Positions 31,767 to 43,065 of a stretch of 64,000 bases of DNA are shown here, in pieces. The notes beneath the pieces were generated by a model, which was not told where the DNA came from, searched no databases, and saw only the letters and a list, made by a program, of their open reading frames with translations. This stretch comes from Lithodes maja (Eukaryota > Arthropoda > Malacostraca > Decapoda > Lithodidae). A program made the translations under genes and the position numbers. The DNA is taken from contig JBAKBP010007469.1 of the NCBI GenBank assembly GCA_037953745.1, positions 1-64,000 on the forward strand, in the 5' to 3' direction. The stretch's first letter is position 1. Each line of letters begins with the position of its first letter.

Positions 31767-34700
31767 ATGGCTAAAAGTGTACAAAAGTGTCGGGCTGGAC
31801 TTAAGGGCTCTTTGATGGTCTTGACCTCTGATATTGACGAATTCCTTGATTCGGCGTCTAGAGTGGAGGTGGAGGCCAGGTTGCTCAGTATTCAAAAGCA
31901 ACTTGACAAGTATGAGGTCACACAGGAGGACCTGGCCGACACCTACGAGGACGCCGAGTATATCGAGGTGATAAGAGAGGATACCTTATATATGGAGGGC
32001 ATACAAGTAATCGTTGCCACACTGAAGGGGATCTTGATTACAGAGGTCAAGAAGGAGGTCAAGAAAGAGCCAAAGAAATCCGCAGTCAAATTACCACATC
32101 TTACTCTTCCAAAATTTTAAGGTGATGCCACCATGTGGTCGGGATTTTGGGAGATGTTCAAGTGTACCATCCATGACAATCCCGACCTCACAGATATACA
32201 ACGCTTCACCTATCTAAAGGGTCAGCTTCAGGGTGATGCACATAAGCTAGTCGAAGGATTCATTATCGAAAGTGCAAGCTATGCCCCAGCAATTGAGCTC
32301 CTGCAAGAGACATATGGGCATCCAGATCGAATCAAGGCAGCTTATGTTACCAAATTCAATCAATTAGTGTCACCCAAACACCAAACAGCTGACCTGAAGG
32401 ACTTCTATGCCAATACAGAGAGTGTGATGAGGTCAATCATTAGCCATGGTATTTGTTTGGAGGAATTGTGTGTGGTGACTCTTGTCAATAAGTTACCATC
32501 ACCACTAAAAGAAACCATAACACGGGAAATGGGAGACTCGAGCCTGGATTATAAGAAATTCACTCATTGCCTCCAGGCTGAAGTGTACAATATGGCGGGT
32601 CAAGACAGAGTAGGGGGTACACCCATGGCTACGGCAACATTTACCGCCCAGAGTGAGTACAGGAAATTCAACTGTGTTCTGTGTAGTGGCACCAATCATT
32701 TATGGTACAAGTATATGAAGTATAAGACAGGGCCTCTTAAAGTTAAAAGAGCCCGTCAACTACGTCTCTGCACTGGGTGCTTGTCAAAAGACCATGGCCA
32801 TTCGGGTTGTACTAATCCTAACGTAAGAAGCTGCAAGTTTTGTAAGGGCAAACACTTTCATTCCCTGTGTACACAAAAACAAGGGAAAGAAAGTAGACCA
32901 GCGGAGGATAACACCAAGAGAGAGCATACTGCTGCTACTTCAACTACAATGTCCATTGCCACAGGTAAAAATACAGTAATCTTGCCCACCGTACAGCTGC
33001 CGGTAAAGGGTAGGGATAATAATTGTGTTAAAATCAGATCGCTACTTGACCAATGTTCTCAGAGGACCTTTGTGAAGTCTTCTGTTCTATCCTCCCTTTC
33101 CTACATTTCTAAAGGAACTGAGGAGTTTTGTCTTCACGGATTTACCGGGAAACAGGCCTCTAGGGAATATAATGTTGTGGCACTGCAATACAAACACAGA
33201 GGTAAATTTCATCATCTAGATGCAATAGTGGTTGATGAATTGCCAGAACATAAAGGTGAACTTAACCTAAAGCCTAAACTGGTTAGTTTACAAAGTAAAG
33301 GCATAAAATTAGCCGATCCTCACGCAACGGACACAGATCAGCTGGAGCTGCTCATCGGTGCGGATCACTACTACGATATAGTGCGGCCTGGGTATAAAAG
33401 GTCAGGTAGTCTAATTCTGCTTCCTACCAAGTATGGGTACGCCATCAGTGGTTCATATGTGACACAGCCTACAAGCTCCAGCACAGAAGTAATTACTGTA
33501 TTGAAAGTAGCAGTAACACCATTGGACGAATACATATCCACTGGTAATATTCCACCATGCAAAAATGACTTAAATGTTTTGTGGGAATTAGATCATAACG
33601 GGATAACCCCTAAGGAATACTCACTGGTTGAGCGTCAAGCACTATTGTCGTATGAGGATACCGTTACCTATGATCCCGACAGCCAACAGTATAAAGTGAG
33701 ACTGCCCTGGAACAATTCCAAGGATCAGCTGCCATCTAACAAGGGTTTGGCCATAGGCCGTCTTCGGGGACTTCAGAAAAGATTCCTCAAGGAGCCTGAC
33801 TTTTGCGAGGAATACTCAAAAGTCATAAACGAACAGGTGTTCCGGGGTTTTATAGAAGAGGTGCCTTTTGGTAAGTCATATACCGGGCATTACTTGGCTC
33901 ATCATGGTGTAATCAAGGAGAGCAAAACTACGCCAGTGCGTATTGTCTTCGACTGTTCCGCCAAGATGAGTGAACGTCATCCTAGTCTTAATGACTACCT
34001 GTACACTGGACCCTCACTGGTGCCAGATTTAGCGCAGGTTTTGCTTCGGTTTCGACTCGGTAAGTATGCCTGGGTGTCTGATATTGAGAAGGCATTTCTA
34101 ATGTTACGGCTCCATGAAGACGACCAGGACTATACGCGATTTATGTGGCCCAAGTATCCGAGGCAACTGGATTCCCCCCTAATTTGTTACCGGTTCTGGG
34201 CAGTTTTATTTGGAGCGACTTGTTCCCAATTCCTTTTAAACGCCACCATTTTGAAACATTTGTCTTATGTCAGTGCAGATCCGCAGATTATTCATCAGAT
34301 TCGGTCAGGGTTGTATATAGACAATTTACTGGGTACAGGAAATGAAGATTTCCTGGTTGATACCTACGCTGTAGTCCGAGAGATTATGAATGACGCCCAT
34401 CTACATTTGTGTGAATGGGCGACTAATAATTCTGTTTTGCGGACTGTACTGCAACGGGATGGTGTGGCGGCTGTACAGCAGGAACATGTGAGAGTGCTAG
34501 GGTTGTTTTGGAAAACGGACACAGATACCCTCTCATTCGGCGTTCAGTACGCGCAATATTCGCAGATTACAAAACGAATTTGCTTGAGTATGACAGCTAA
34601 ACTTTTTGACCCCTTGGGGATAGTTCTACCGGTGTCGATCAAATCGAGATTATTCCTTCAGCAATTATGGAGGATACAATTAGGATGGGATGAGGTTTTG

Positions 34701-36989
34701 ACTGGCGATCTGGTTCAGGAGTGGGATGACATTATTTCGGATCTTCGTCTCTGTAAGGGTTTTAATTTTCCTCGGAGAGTTGTCATGGACCATCCTGTTT
34801 CCATTCATGCCTTCTCAGACGCTAGCAAGGTCGTGTACGGCACCGCCATATACTTTGTTGACACAAGTGGCAGCCGTCTAGTCATGGCGAAGGCGAAAGT
34901 CGCCCCGATCAAATCCCTTTCCATCCCAAAATTAGAGCTGACTGCAGTTCTGTTGGCTGCTAGACTCGTTCACTTTGTAGAGGAAACTTTAAAAAATGTG
35001 CTAAATATCTCTGAGACAGTTGTATGGAGTGACAGCCAAATTACGCTCTACTGGTTACATAGCCGTAAGAAGCTACCAGTGTATGTCACCAACCGTGTCG
35101 ACGAAATTCGTACCCTGCTCCCAACCGCACAGTTCCGGTATGTGTCTACCAAAGAGAATCCAAGTGATTGCATTACTCGTGGTGTCTCTGCTAAATTTCT
35201 CAAATCTTCTGCGTTGTGGTGGAATGGCCCATGCTGGCTTAATGATCCCAACGAATGGCCAGAGAATATAGATTTGAGCGAGCAACACACTGCTATTGTG
35301 GCACCGGTAATTGACTCGGTGCCTGACGAAGACACACGGTTATGGGACTGGGATAGATTCAGCAGCTATGAAAAGTTACAACGTGTTACAGCATGGGTGT
35401 TACGATTTGTAGAAAATGTAAAAGCAAAAATTAAAGGCACACCGCCCACAGGTAGTGCTTACCTCAATGTGAAGGAGATCAGAATTGCAGATCAATAATT
35501 ACATAAGCTCTGTCAACAAGAAATATATACGCAGGAATATAAAATACTGGTTAAGGGAACAAAGTCTAGGAATAACCTGATCAATCAGTTGGGCTTACAC
35601 TTGAAGGGGGACTTGATACATTGCGGAGGCAGATTACGATTGGCAGCCCTCTCTGAGGCAAGTAAGTATCCAATACTACTGCCCCCCAATCATCCCTTCA
35701 CCCATCTTATCATCGATAGGTGTCACCGACTCTGTTGTCATTATGGGGTTGGTCATATAGTCACCTATGTAAGACAACGATGGTGGGAGCCTAGAATCAG
35801 GCAGGTGGTCAAGAAAGTCCTTCGCAAATGCTTAAAGTGTAGAAGAGTACAGGGAACACCTTATGATCCCATCGGAATTCCTCCCTTACCAAACCTGCGA
35901 ACTACCCCAGGTGACCCTTACAAAGTTACCGGGGTTGACTACAGTGGAGCAATCCCTGTGAAAGATTCACCCAATCTTAAGGTGTATATGATACTTTTCA
36001 CTTGTGCTGTTACCAGGGCAATTCACCTGGAACTGGTCACCAACCTCACTTGTGATAGCTTCCTACATGCCTTCCGAAGGTTCTGAAGTAGACAGGGATA
36101 TCCGCGTATCATGCTGAGTGACAATGCAAGGACTTTCATAGGGGCATCTACATATCTCAAAGAAGTGAGCAACAATCCTAAGATTCAGACCTGCCTAGCG
36201 GATGTAAAATGCGAATGGCGTTTCATTCCCGCCAGAGCGCCTTGGTTTGGCGCCATATGGGAGAGAGCCATAGGCATCGTGAAGGCGGGTCTGAAGAAGG
36301 TGTTGGGTAGAGCTCTCATCTCGATTGAGGAACTCAACACCATACTCTTGGAGATTGAAGCCACCGTAAATGATCGCCCTCTATACTATGCTTCTGGTGA
36401 TTTGGAAGACCTTACCCCAATCACACCCTCAGTACTGATACGTGGATACAGACTGCGGGATCTTCCTGAAGAGCATGACGAGGATACTATGGAAGATCCA
36501 GACTACATAAGTAAGGAAGTGATATCGGCCCGCTACAAATACATTCGTAAATTATCGCGAGATATTTGGCATCGCTGGTCAACAGAATATCTGGTGACTT
36601 TAAGGGAAGCGCAAAGGAATAAACTAACACCATTAAAAGGTCATTGGCCTAGGGTAGGGGACGTGGTAACCATCCATGAGGAGGGCCCGTGCGCATTTTG
36701 GAAATTGGGTCGGATAGAGGAGTTATTACCAGGTCGTGATGGTGAGGTTCGGGTAGCAAAGGTTCGCACCAGGACTGGAGTAATCACACGGCCAACAGTC
36801 CGACTATATCCTCTTGAGGGTGACCTCGATCGCAAGGACACCCCCTCAGATCAGTTATCCATTGAAGTCCCTTCTCTGGCTTCTACTTCGATGCAGCCTG
36901 TTGACGCGTCTGGCGAACGCCCACGTCGACAGGCAGCCCAGATATCCTCCCAAGCTTGGCGGGATAAGATTGCCTCCGGTCAAATCTAA
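31767..36989 (+). pseudogene. BEL/Pao gag-pol polyprotein with three in-frame stops
   Basis: A single frame of 1,741 codons runs from ATG 31767 to TAA 36987-36989, broken only by TAA 32118-32120, TAA 35496-35498 and TGA 36084-36086, with no frameshift. Order: Gag; Cys/His knuckles at about residues 303-369; aspartic protease with LLDQCSQ near 427; RT with FDCSAK, SDIEKAF and the active-site box YIDN; RNase H (FSDAS, ELTAVLLAARL, WSDSQ); integrase with an HHCC finger, GVDYSG, LSDNARTF and WFGAIWERA. RT before integrase and the WFGAIWE motif are typical of BEL/Pao. The active-site variants DQC (usually DSG or DTG) and YIDN (usually YVDD) are noted. The protein would make virus-like particles and integrate the element; this copy looks dead. 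Confidence 0.9.
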
Positions 36990-37026
36990 TCATGTAAATT
37001 TTGTATATTTTCTGTTGGTGGGAATA

Positions 37027-37694
37027 TGTCCATACTTAGTGTACTCAAACTAGTATGAACAGTCTCGATGTTACGTAATCTGGGTTGATGTAGCGTTACG
37101 TATCATTCCGTAGTCTTAAGTTGAACGCTTCCATAACCTTGGTCGAACGTTCCATGATTGGGTAGAATATATTATTCTATAGTAGTATATGGGAAAGTAT
37201 TGTAGGATTATAATTCTCATATATATATATATATTTGTATTATTTAAGATTGTTTATAAGTATCTCATTGTAAAGAAGATGGGATACATTTTCCATATGT
37301 TATGCGCGTGCGTGGTATGTCACGACAGAGACGAACATAACGCGCTCGCCACTCTCCAACCAACCTCCGTCCCAGCTACACACGCTAAGCCTTCTTTTTT
37401 CTAGTTATTTCACCAGGTGTTTTAGCTTCACTTTTCATCTCATATTCCATATAGTCATTACATCATCATCTTTGTTAGTTAGCACAAACTTAACGTAAAT
37501 ATTTAGCCTATCCTAGCCTATTGTAGCCTCTTTTCATACTTTGTTTACTATACTAACCACTTCCAGTCATCTAGCCTATTTTCCGCCATCCTCCAATCAC
37601 CAGCTGAGTTCATCAAAGGGTAATTCTATATTCTATATGGTTAATGTTTCTTCAATAACAATAATATACAGTCCACTTATCTAAATTAGCCACA
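37027..37694 (+). repeat. 3' LTR of the BEL/Pao element
   Basis: 668 bp, starting TGTCCATAC only 37 bases after the gag-pol stop and ending AGCCACA. A purine-rich GGTGGGAATA precedes it as the likely polypurine tract. The target copy CCCAG follows. Confidence 0.88.
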
Positions 37695-38000
37695 CCCAGC
37701 AGGTTCCTAAGTCATATAATACACCATTTTCACTTGTTGTCATTGGCACAACCTGGCAGGTAATTTTTACCAGAGCCTTGTGTAAGCGATGGGTCGGCCA
37801 AAAAGCCGATTTCATGACTTTACATCGGTCAGCTAGGAACACTTTTCTTGGAGTTCCAGGGTGTCTCAAATGGTTGGATAATTATGTATGGACATAACTG
37901 AAACAAAAAACAATTATATTTTGTTTATTCTTGTGAAAATTAATTTTTTCTACCACATTATTCCAGATTTATTTACATTTGCAGGTGAAAAAAAAGTGTA
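37695..38000. repeat. Left terminal inverted repeat, inner part
   Basis: From CCCAGCAGGTTCC it is the near reverse complement of the right TIR over about 300 bases, including CATCGGTCAGCTAGGAACAC and CAGTTATGTCC-type blocks. Small indels separate the arms. Confidence 0.8.
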
Positions 38001-38319
38001 CAACAAATTGAAACTCTTATAATATGTCTTGCTTATTTAAGTTTTATGTTTATGTCCTATACCAAGTGATTTTCCGAATAGATAGTGCCTTTATTGTAAC
38101 TTGAAATAATAATTTGACCCTCTTATGAGCACTGTAAAAATGAATTTAAGATGAACAGATAAAATGATGATAATTATACTATATACAATCACAAAAACGT
38201 ATTTATAATGTAGCTGTGTTTTCATATAAATATTTACACTGCGATAATGTCACATCTCTTACAGACTTTCTTATAGCACAGCATGACAAATACATGTTCA
38301 GATTGTGTTCTGTAAGTGT

Positions 38320-41105
38320 TCAATCTTCATCACTCGAGTCACTTTCGGTCCTGTCAGTGTTCTGATTGTTGTTGCAGTCAGAGCACCCACAAGCATATGT
38401 GCATGGTAGTGCACTCTTTCGACATGAGCACCTGCCACCCACACAGTGATCTTTTCTGCAGTTACAGCAGATGAGTTGTAACAATGCTCTTGGAGCAGGT
38501 TGTTGATCCAATCAGTGGATCGAGATGTTGCTGTCAATCACATCCCAGCCATGGCCATCTGGATTGGGTATCTGGGCATATGCATCCAGAGACCGATGCC
38601 AAATACATGCTTGGTAATTGGCTCGTGCAACATGGTACCTCAGGGCATCTTTGGTGGGTGGCAAATGGCAGCTTTGTGCATTTTTGCTGCAGAACAGTTT
38701 GTACCTGACGCTGTCTGTGTCTTCTCCTTTATACCCATACATGGAGCAGACAAACTGGGCGCATCTTCTTTGTAGCCACTCATCATTGTTCTCAAATGAG
38801 TTCCCAACCATCTTCATGGCATTGCACAGGTCTGGATCAGACTCCACTAGCTGGAATGCGTGCTTCTTGCCTTTCCCTACGAATGAACTTGTGCTATCAC
38901 ACCCTGTCAAGGCATGCATTCCTGGTAATGTTTTGCACACGTCCTCACCAAGTGAATGTCCAATGGCACTGATGTCAATGTATCTCTGCCGCTGTTTTGT
39001 CCCTGTACAGAATAACATTCTTGCACGTATTTGGCTACTGAAAGCACAGGGTAGCACAGCAACATCTATATCTGGAGACTTGATTATAATGCATTCATGT
39101 CCATCTGTTGCTGCATGGTTGGCATGAAGCAGGATTCGTGTGTCTGCTTCCTCTTGCTGAGTACACAGTTCATGCACTCTGCTACATATGATGCCATCAT
39201 CCCCTGCAGCCAACTTGTGAGACTCTGCGCCATGAGTGATGTAGAGTGTACCAAAGTCTTTAACCATTGGGATGTATTGTGGTTGCTGCCACTCGTTCAC
39301 TAGGAAGCTTGCCAGGTTTGTCTTGTTGCTACCATCACTTAGGTATTTCTTCCACTGGGAGGGGCACTTCTGATTGCCTCCCTGGATGATGGTCTGAATG
39401 GTACCTGCTGCACCACGCTTTGCTCTCTCAATGTTCTTGATGGAGATCTCAGGATATTGGTCCATAATCAGGTCAGTTCTGGTCCTCTCTTGAGATGACT
39501 GCATTTTCATGAGCTGGAAGATATGACCGGCCAGTTCACTGAATGTCCTTGGGACAGATTTCAGGGACTGTAGCATGGCCATTCCATCAAAGATCCAAAC
39601 AGCAGATGCTGGAACATCTTCAACTGGTTCAGCCTTCTCTTCCAAGATGTGCAGCAGCTTGGCCTTGACAGTCTTTGTAGGGACACCATCTGGAGTGGCA
39701 AGAGACCACGGCAAAGGTCTGAGTGGATACTTTATGACCTCTTGCATATTCATCTGTTGATGCTGAGCTATCACAACCATCCTAGCAAATAACCCTCTGT
39801 CAGCCTTGATGATTATGTCAGTTGCTGCTGACTTGGCTCTTTTTAACTTAACCAGATTACCAAATGTCTGCAGGTTGGATTTTGGCAGTGGAGCAAAAAT
39901 TTCGACTTCACTTGTTTGCAGCCTCTTCTCCACGAAAGTGACAAAAGCCTCATTGCCCTTCTGCTGTGCAGTGAGTGGGTCATCTGTTATTCTGTCATCT
40001 GCTTTCATTCCTGATGCAATGTTGATGAGTAGTTCACTGGTATCCCTGGGTGTGAATGGGTTCACCCAGCTCTCAATTATGTCTATAACTTTGTGCACAT
40101 CATCTTCATCCTTCTTCATTCGTGGGACGCTGGAATCTTTGTGGTGATTTCTCTCAGCATCATATAGTCCTACCATTTCTCTACAGGTCTGCAGGGTTTT
40201 GGCTCTGTCATAAGCTGTCAAGATCCAGCGTTGGACTGCTCCCCGGTTGAGGCTAATGCAAACAATTCCTCCCTTAGTCTTTGAGTCCCTGTTGAGTGTT
40301 TGTTCAATCGTCTGGTCCACAGGTACTTGAGCAAATGCACTGTTGGGGCTGCGTTGGACTGAAAAGTGACCATCCTCAAGCAAGCCATTGGCACTGGGGT
40401 GGGTCTGTGGTAGCAGTACCATCTCACACCAGTAGACTGACAGGTACTGAGCATAGATTGGTCCTGTTGTATGCAAAGACCCATGGCAGCATCTCTCGAA
40501 TGGAGCTCAGGTGCAGACTCCAGACCCCCTTTCGTGTTGCTCGTATGAATCTCAGCAACAAACAGACCACATCTATGTATGAGTCCCAGTAGGCAGCCAG
40601 CTTCCCTCTGTTGGTTTGACAGAACGCATTAAAGAGTTCCAGGAGTCTTCTTACTCCATCTGACATCAGCATGGCAGTGAATGTTTCTGCACAGGGGTTT
40701 CTGCAGACTCTATCCAGCTCCTCTCGGACAGCTTCGTATTCACTCCTTTCATTCTCTTTCATCCATTCTTGGAAGGATTTCAAGCGGAGCCATTGCATTG
40801 CTTCCATCACGATCATGTGCCCGCAGAGCCCTGTTATACTGACGACCCTCAAGGGCCCCAAAGACTGAGCCAGCTGCAACGATGCCTGCTTCAATAAGGA
40901 AGTCTGACAACCCAGCATCACCATATCTCTTGCCAAGGATGGCTAGGAAGGTCATGGCAGTGTGGAATGCACCCATCCTAGGCACAACATTTGGGAATTC
41001 CTCTGGTCGCTTCCACATGATTTCTTGAACTTTGGCATAGATTGCGAGATCCATAACAATGATGATTTCTTCCTGACCTAGCTTTCTCCTAGCTTGATAC
41101 CATTT
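38320..41105 (-). pseudogene. PIN/XPG-like nuclease with C-terminal CXC domain, transposon-encoded
   Basis: Minus strand. The largest open piece (40476-38512) holds VWIFDGMAML (first acidic site), RTDLIMDQY, EEADTRILLHA, IIIKSPDIDVAVL and ALTGCDSTSSF..GKGKKHA. The order of acidic sites followed by a Gly-rich turn and basic helix resembles XPG/FEN-type PIN nucleases. An in-frame TGA at 38512-38514 separates a tail rich in Cys (CCNC..C..RCSCRKS..C..ACGCSDC), a tesmin/TSO1-like CXC domain. Upstream coding continues through two frameshifts (near 40460 and 40815) to at least 41105; no clear start remains before the TIR. Similar proteins occur as multicopy uncharacterised families in marine invertebrates (recalled, not searched). 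The role is presumably transposition. Confidence 0.65.
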
Positions 41106-41218
41106 TTGCTTGAGCTAAAGGTTTGATATTTTTTATGAAATCATCTGAAATCAGATATAAACATTATAATCAAAGAAAACAAGGAATGACACTTAAATAT
41201 ATATAAGAAATACTAATA

Positions 41219-41586
41219 ATGTGGCACTTTTCCGCTTAAAAAAGTAAAAATCAGGCATAACGTGGTAGAACAAATGAATTTTCACAGGAATAAACAAAAG
41301 AATATAATTATTTTTTGTTTCAGTTATGTCCATACATCCAACCACTTGAGGACACCCTGGAACTCCAAGAAAAGTGTTCCTAGCTGACCGATGTAAAGTC
41401 ATGAAATCGTCTTTTTGGCCGACCCATCGCTTACACAAGGCTCTGGTAAAAATTACCTGCCAGGTTGTTGCCAATGACAACAAGTGAAAATGGTGTCTTA
41501 TATGGACTTAGGAACCTGCTGGGAACATCACACTAAAGTTACAAGGGGGTGCAACAAAAGTGCACAATTTCTGATTTGGCCCACGG
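41219..41586. repeat. Right terminal inverted repeat of the DNA transposon
   Basis: About 368 bp, ending GATTTGGCCCACGG. It pairs with 1858-1935 and 37695-38000. After 41586 CR1-like LINE sequence starts at once. Confidence 0.8.
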
Positions 41587-42760
41587 ACTATAAAGTGAAA
41601 TTGATGCTTAGCGGATATGCAATTACTTCTTTCACCTCCTTTATCATCCGTGGGTGAAATCCCTCTGGACCAAGTGACTTGTAGCTTTGTAGCTTTACAA
41701 TAATACGCCTTATTTCCTCACATGTGAATTCCATTTGCGATAATATTGGACCATCCCTATTATCATTGTTTGGTATTGGTACTTCCCCTTCTGGTAAATA
41801 ATGAACTAATGTATTCTACTAAGACCTTTGCCTTGTCCTTGTAATTTAAAGTTTTAATGTTTTTCTCAGTGTCCATGTATAGATCACTTACACTGGTTGT
41901 AGTTTTGGTTTTACATATTTCCAGAATATTTTTTGGTTAGACTTAACATTTTGAACAATTTTCCTTTCTATATTTGTTGCTACATTCCTGGTCTCTCGCT
42001 TTACTTGGTTGTTTGTTTTTCTATAATCGTCTTGCAGTTGTAGGTATTCTCTTGCATCGGATTCCCCATCTTCCCAAATTTTCTTCAATCTCAACCAAAA
42101 TCTCTGCTTCTTCTTGATCTTCGCCCACAGCTTTTTGTTCATTTGATTGTCCCTGTTCGCTCTTCCTTTACATTTACTATTGTTCTTAAATTATCTCCTT
42201 GGAATACATTCGTCGATCGCCCCTTGAAGTTTATTCTTGAATTTAATCCACAATTCCACCATATTATCTGTGTCTAGATAGTCATCCCAGTTGATGGATA
42301 ACAACCTGTTTAAGTTATCAAAATCTGACTTTTCATATAGGTAGATCAGTCTCTTAGATTTCTTTAATTGAGGTTCAATGTCACACTTACATTTTATACA
42401 CCCATGATCACTCTTTTCCCAATGGATTAATTATTTCAATATCCTTCACATCCACCTCCTCATCAGTAAAAATCAAATCAAGCGTATTTCCGGCATAATT
42501 TCCTCTGAATCTAGTTATATCATAAACATGTTGCATGAAATAACAGTCTCGAACCTTCTCAATAACACTGTGACTAAGGTTATCCTCTCCAGATTTATAT
42601 GTTAGATTTTCCCACTTAATAATTGGTAAATTAAAGTATCCTACAATCACCTTATGTATTATGTTGTATTCACTGATTTCTTGTAACTTTTCCAATAATT
42701 TGTCATTAATTTCCTAATCACTATTCGGACCCCTGTAAATGGATACGAACAATATGTCAT
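41587..42760 (-). pseudogene. CR1-like LINE: endonuclease, linker and RT start (upstream half of the split LINE)
   Basis: Minus strand, decayed. 42695-42408 carries GYFNLPIIKW and LDLIFTDEE, the GDFN and LDLIFT motifs of the APE-type endonuclease. 42142-41888 has the linker (KIKKKQRFWLRLKK, YRKTNNQVKRETR). 41880-41600 begins the RT (SLGPEGFHPRMIKE). The next RT block is at 1857, across the DNA transposon. Several stops and shifts are present. The left-coordinate half is 1283-1857. Confidence 0.8.
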
Positions 42761-43065
42761 CACTGACCAGGGGTAACTGACTGGGACCATCTATAGGCCT
42801 GTACCCCGGAGCTGGCTGACCTGGACCGGCGTTGGGTAAAAGGCCCGAAGCTAGCTGATAAGTATTGGCATTTGGTTGGCGGCCCGGGCCTAACTAACTA
42901 CCTTCGGCGTTATGTCGGCAGCCTGAGGAAATTTTGGTGAATTTACTTTAGTTGCCTATAAAATTACGTTTTCTTTTGTATTATTAAAGAAAAAGTTATT
43001 TACATGGTTAACTAATGAAAATATTTATATTATTTTACATAATATAAACTTATTGGAAATGTGAT

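Larger units (their letters stand above)
1936..37694 (+). mobile_element. BEL/Pao LTR retrotransposon, interrupted by two Gypsy insertions
   Basis: Two near-identical LTRs (1936-2604 and 37027-37694) flank the element. A 5-bp target-site duplication CCCAG lies at 1931-1935 and 37695-37699. The internal parts belonging to BEL are 2605-3355, 11485-11999 and 31449-37026. They hold a primer binding site, an SGNH-hydrolase-like frame, then gag-pol. Gypsy A1 and Gypsy B fill the rest. Without them the element would be about 7.9 kb. The LTRs differ at about a dozen of 668 positions by eye, so this insertion is older than Gypsy A1, whose LTRs differ at about four sites. Confidence 0.88.
37695..41586 (-). 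mobile_element. DNA transposon with ~370-bp TIRs encoding a PIN/XPG-like nuclease (Academ-like candidate), main part
   Basis: With 1858-1935 the element totals about 3.97 kb. The left TIR (1858-1935 plus 37695 to about 38000) and right TIR (about 41219-41586) are imperfect inverted copies, outermost CCGTGGGCCA. One gene lies between them on the minus strand. It sits inside a CR1-like LINE. The flanks ATT (left) and ACT (right) might be a degraded 3-bp duplication, but this is weak. From memory, the Academ superfamily encodes an XPG-like nuclease; assignment to it is an inference. Confidence 0.65.

Noticed and set aside
38618..39127. Open frames on the plus strand across 38484-40592
   Set aside because: They are antisense to the PIN/CXC nuclease frame, whose motifs are clear on the minus strand.
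1858..41586. Clear 8-bp target duplication for the PIN/CXC transposon
   Set aside because: Flanks on the two sides (..AATATT and ACTATAAA..) match at only about half the positions. At best ATT/ACT may be a worn 3-bp duplication.
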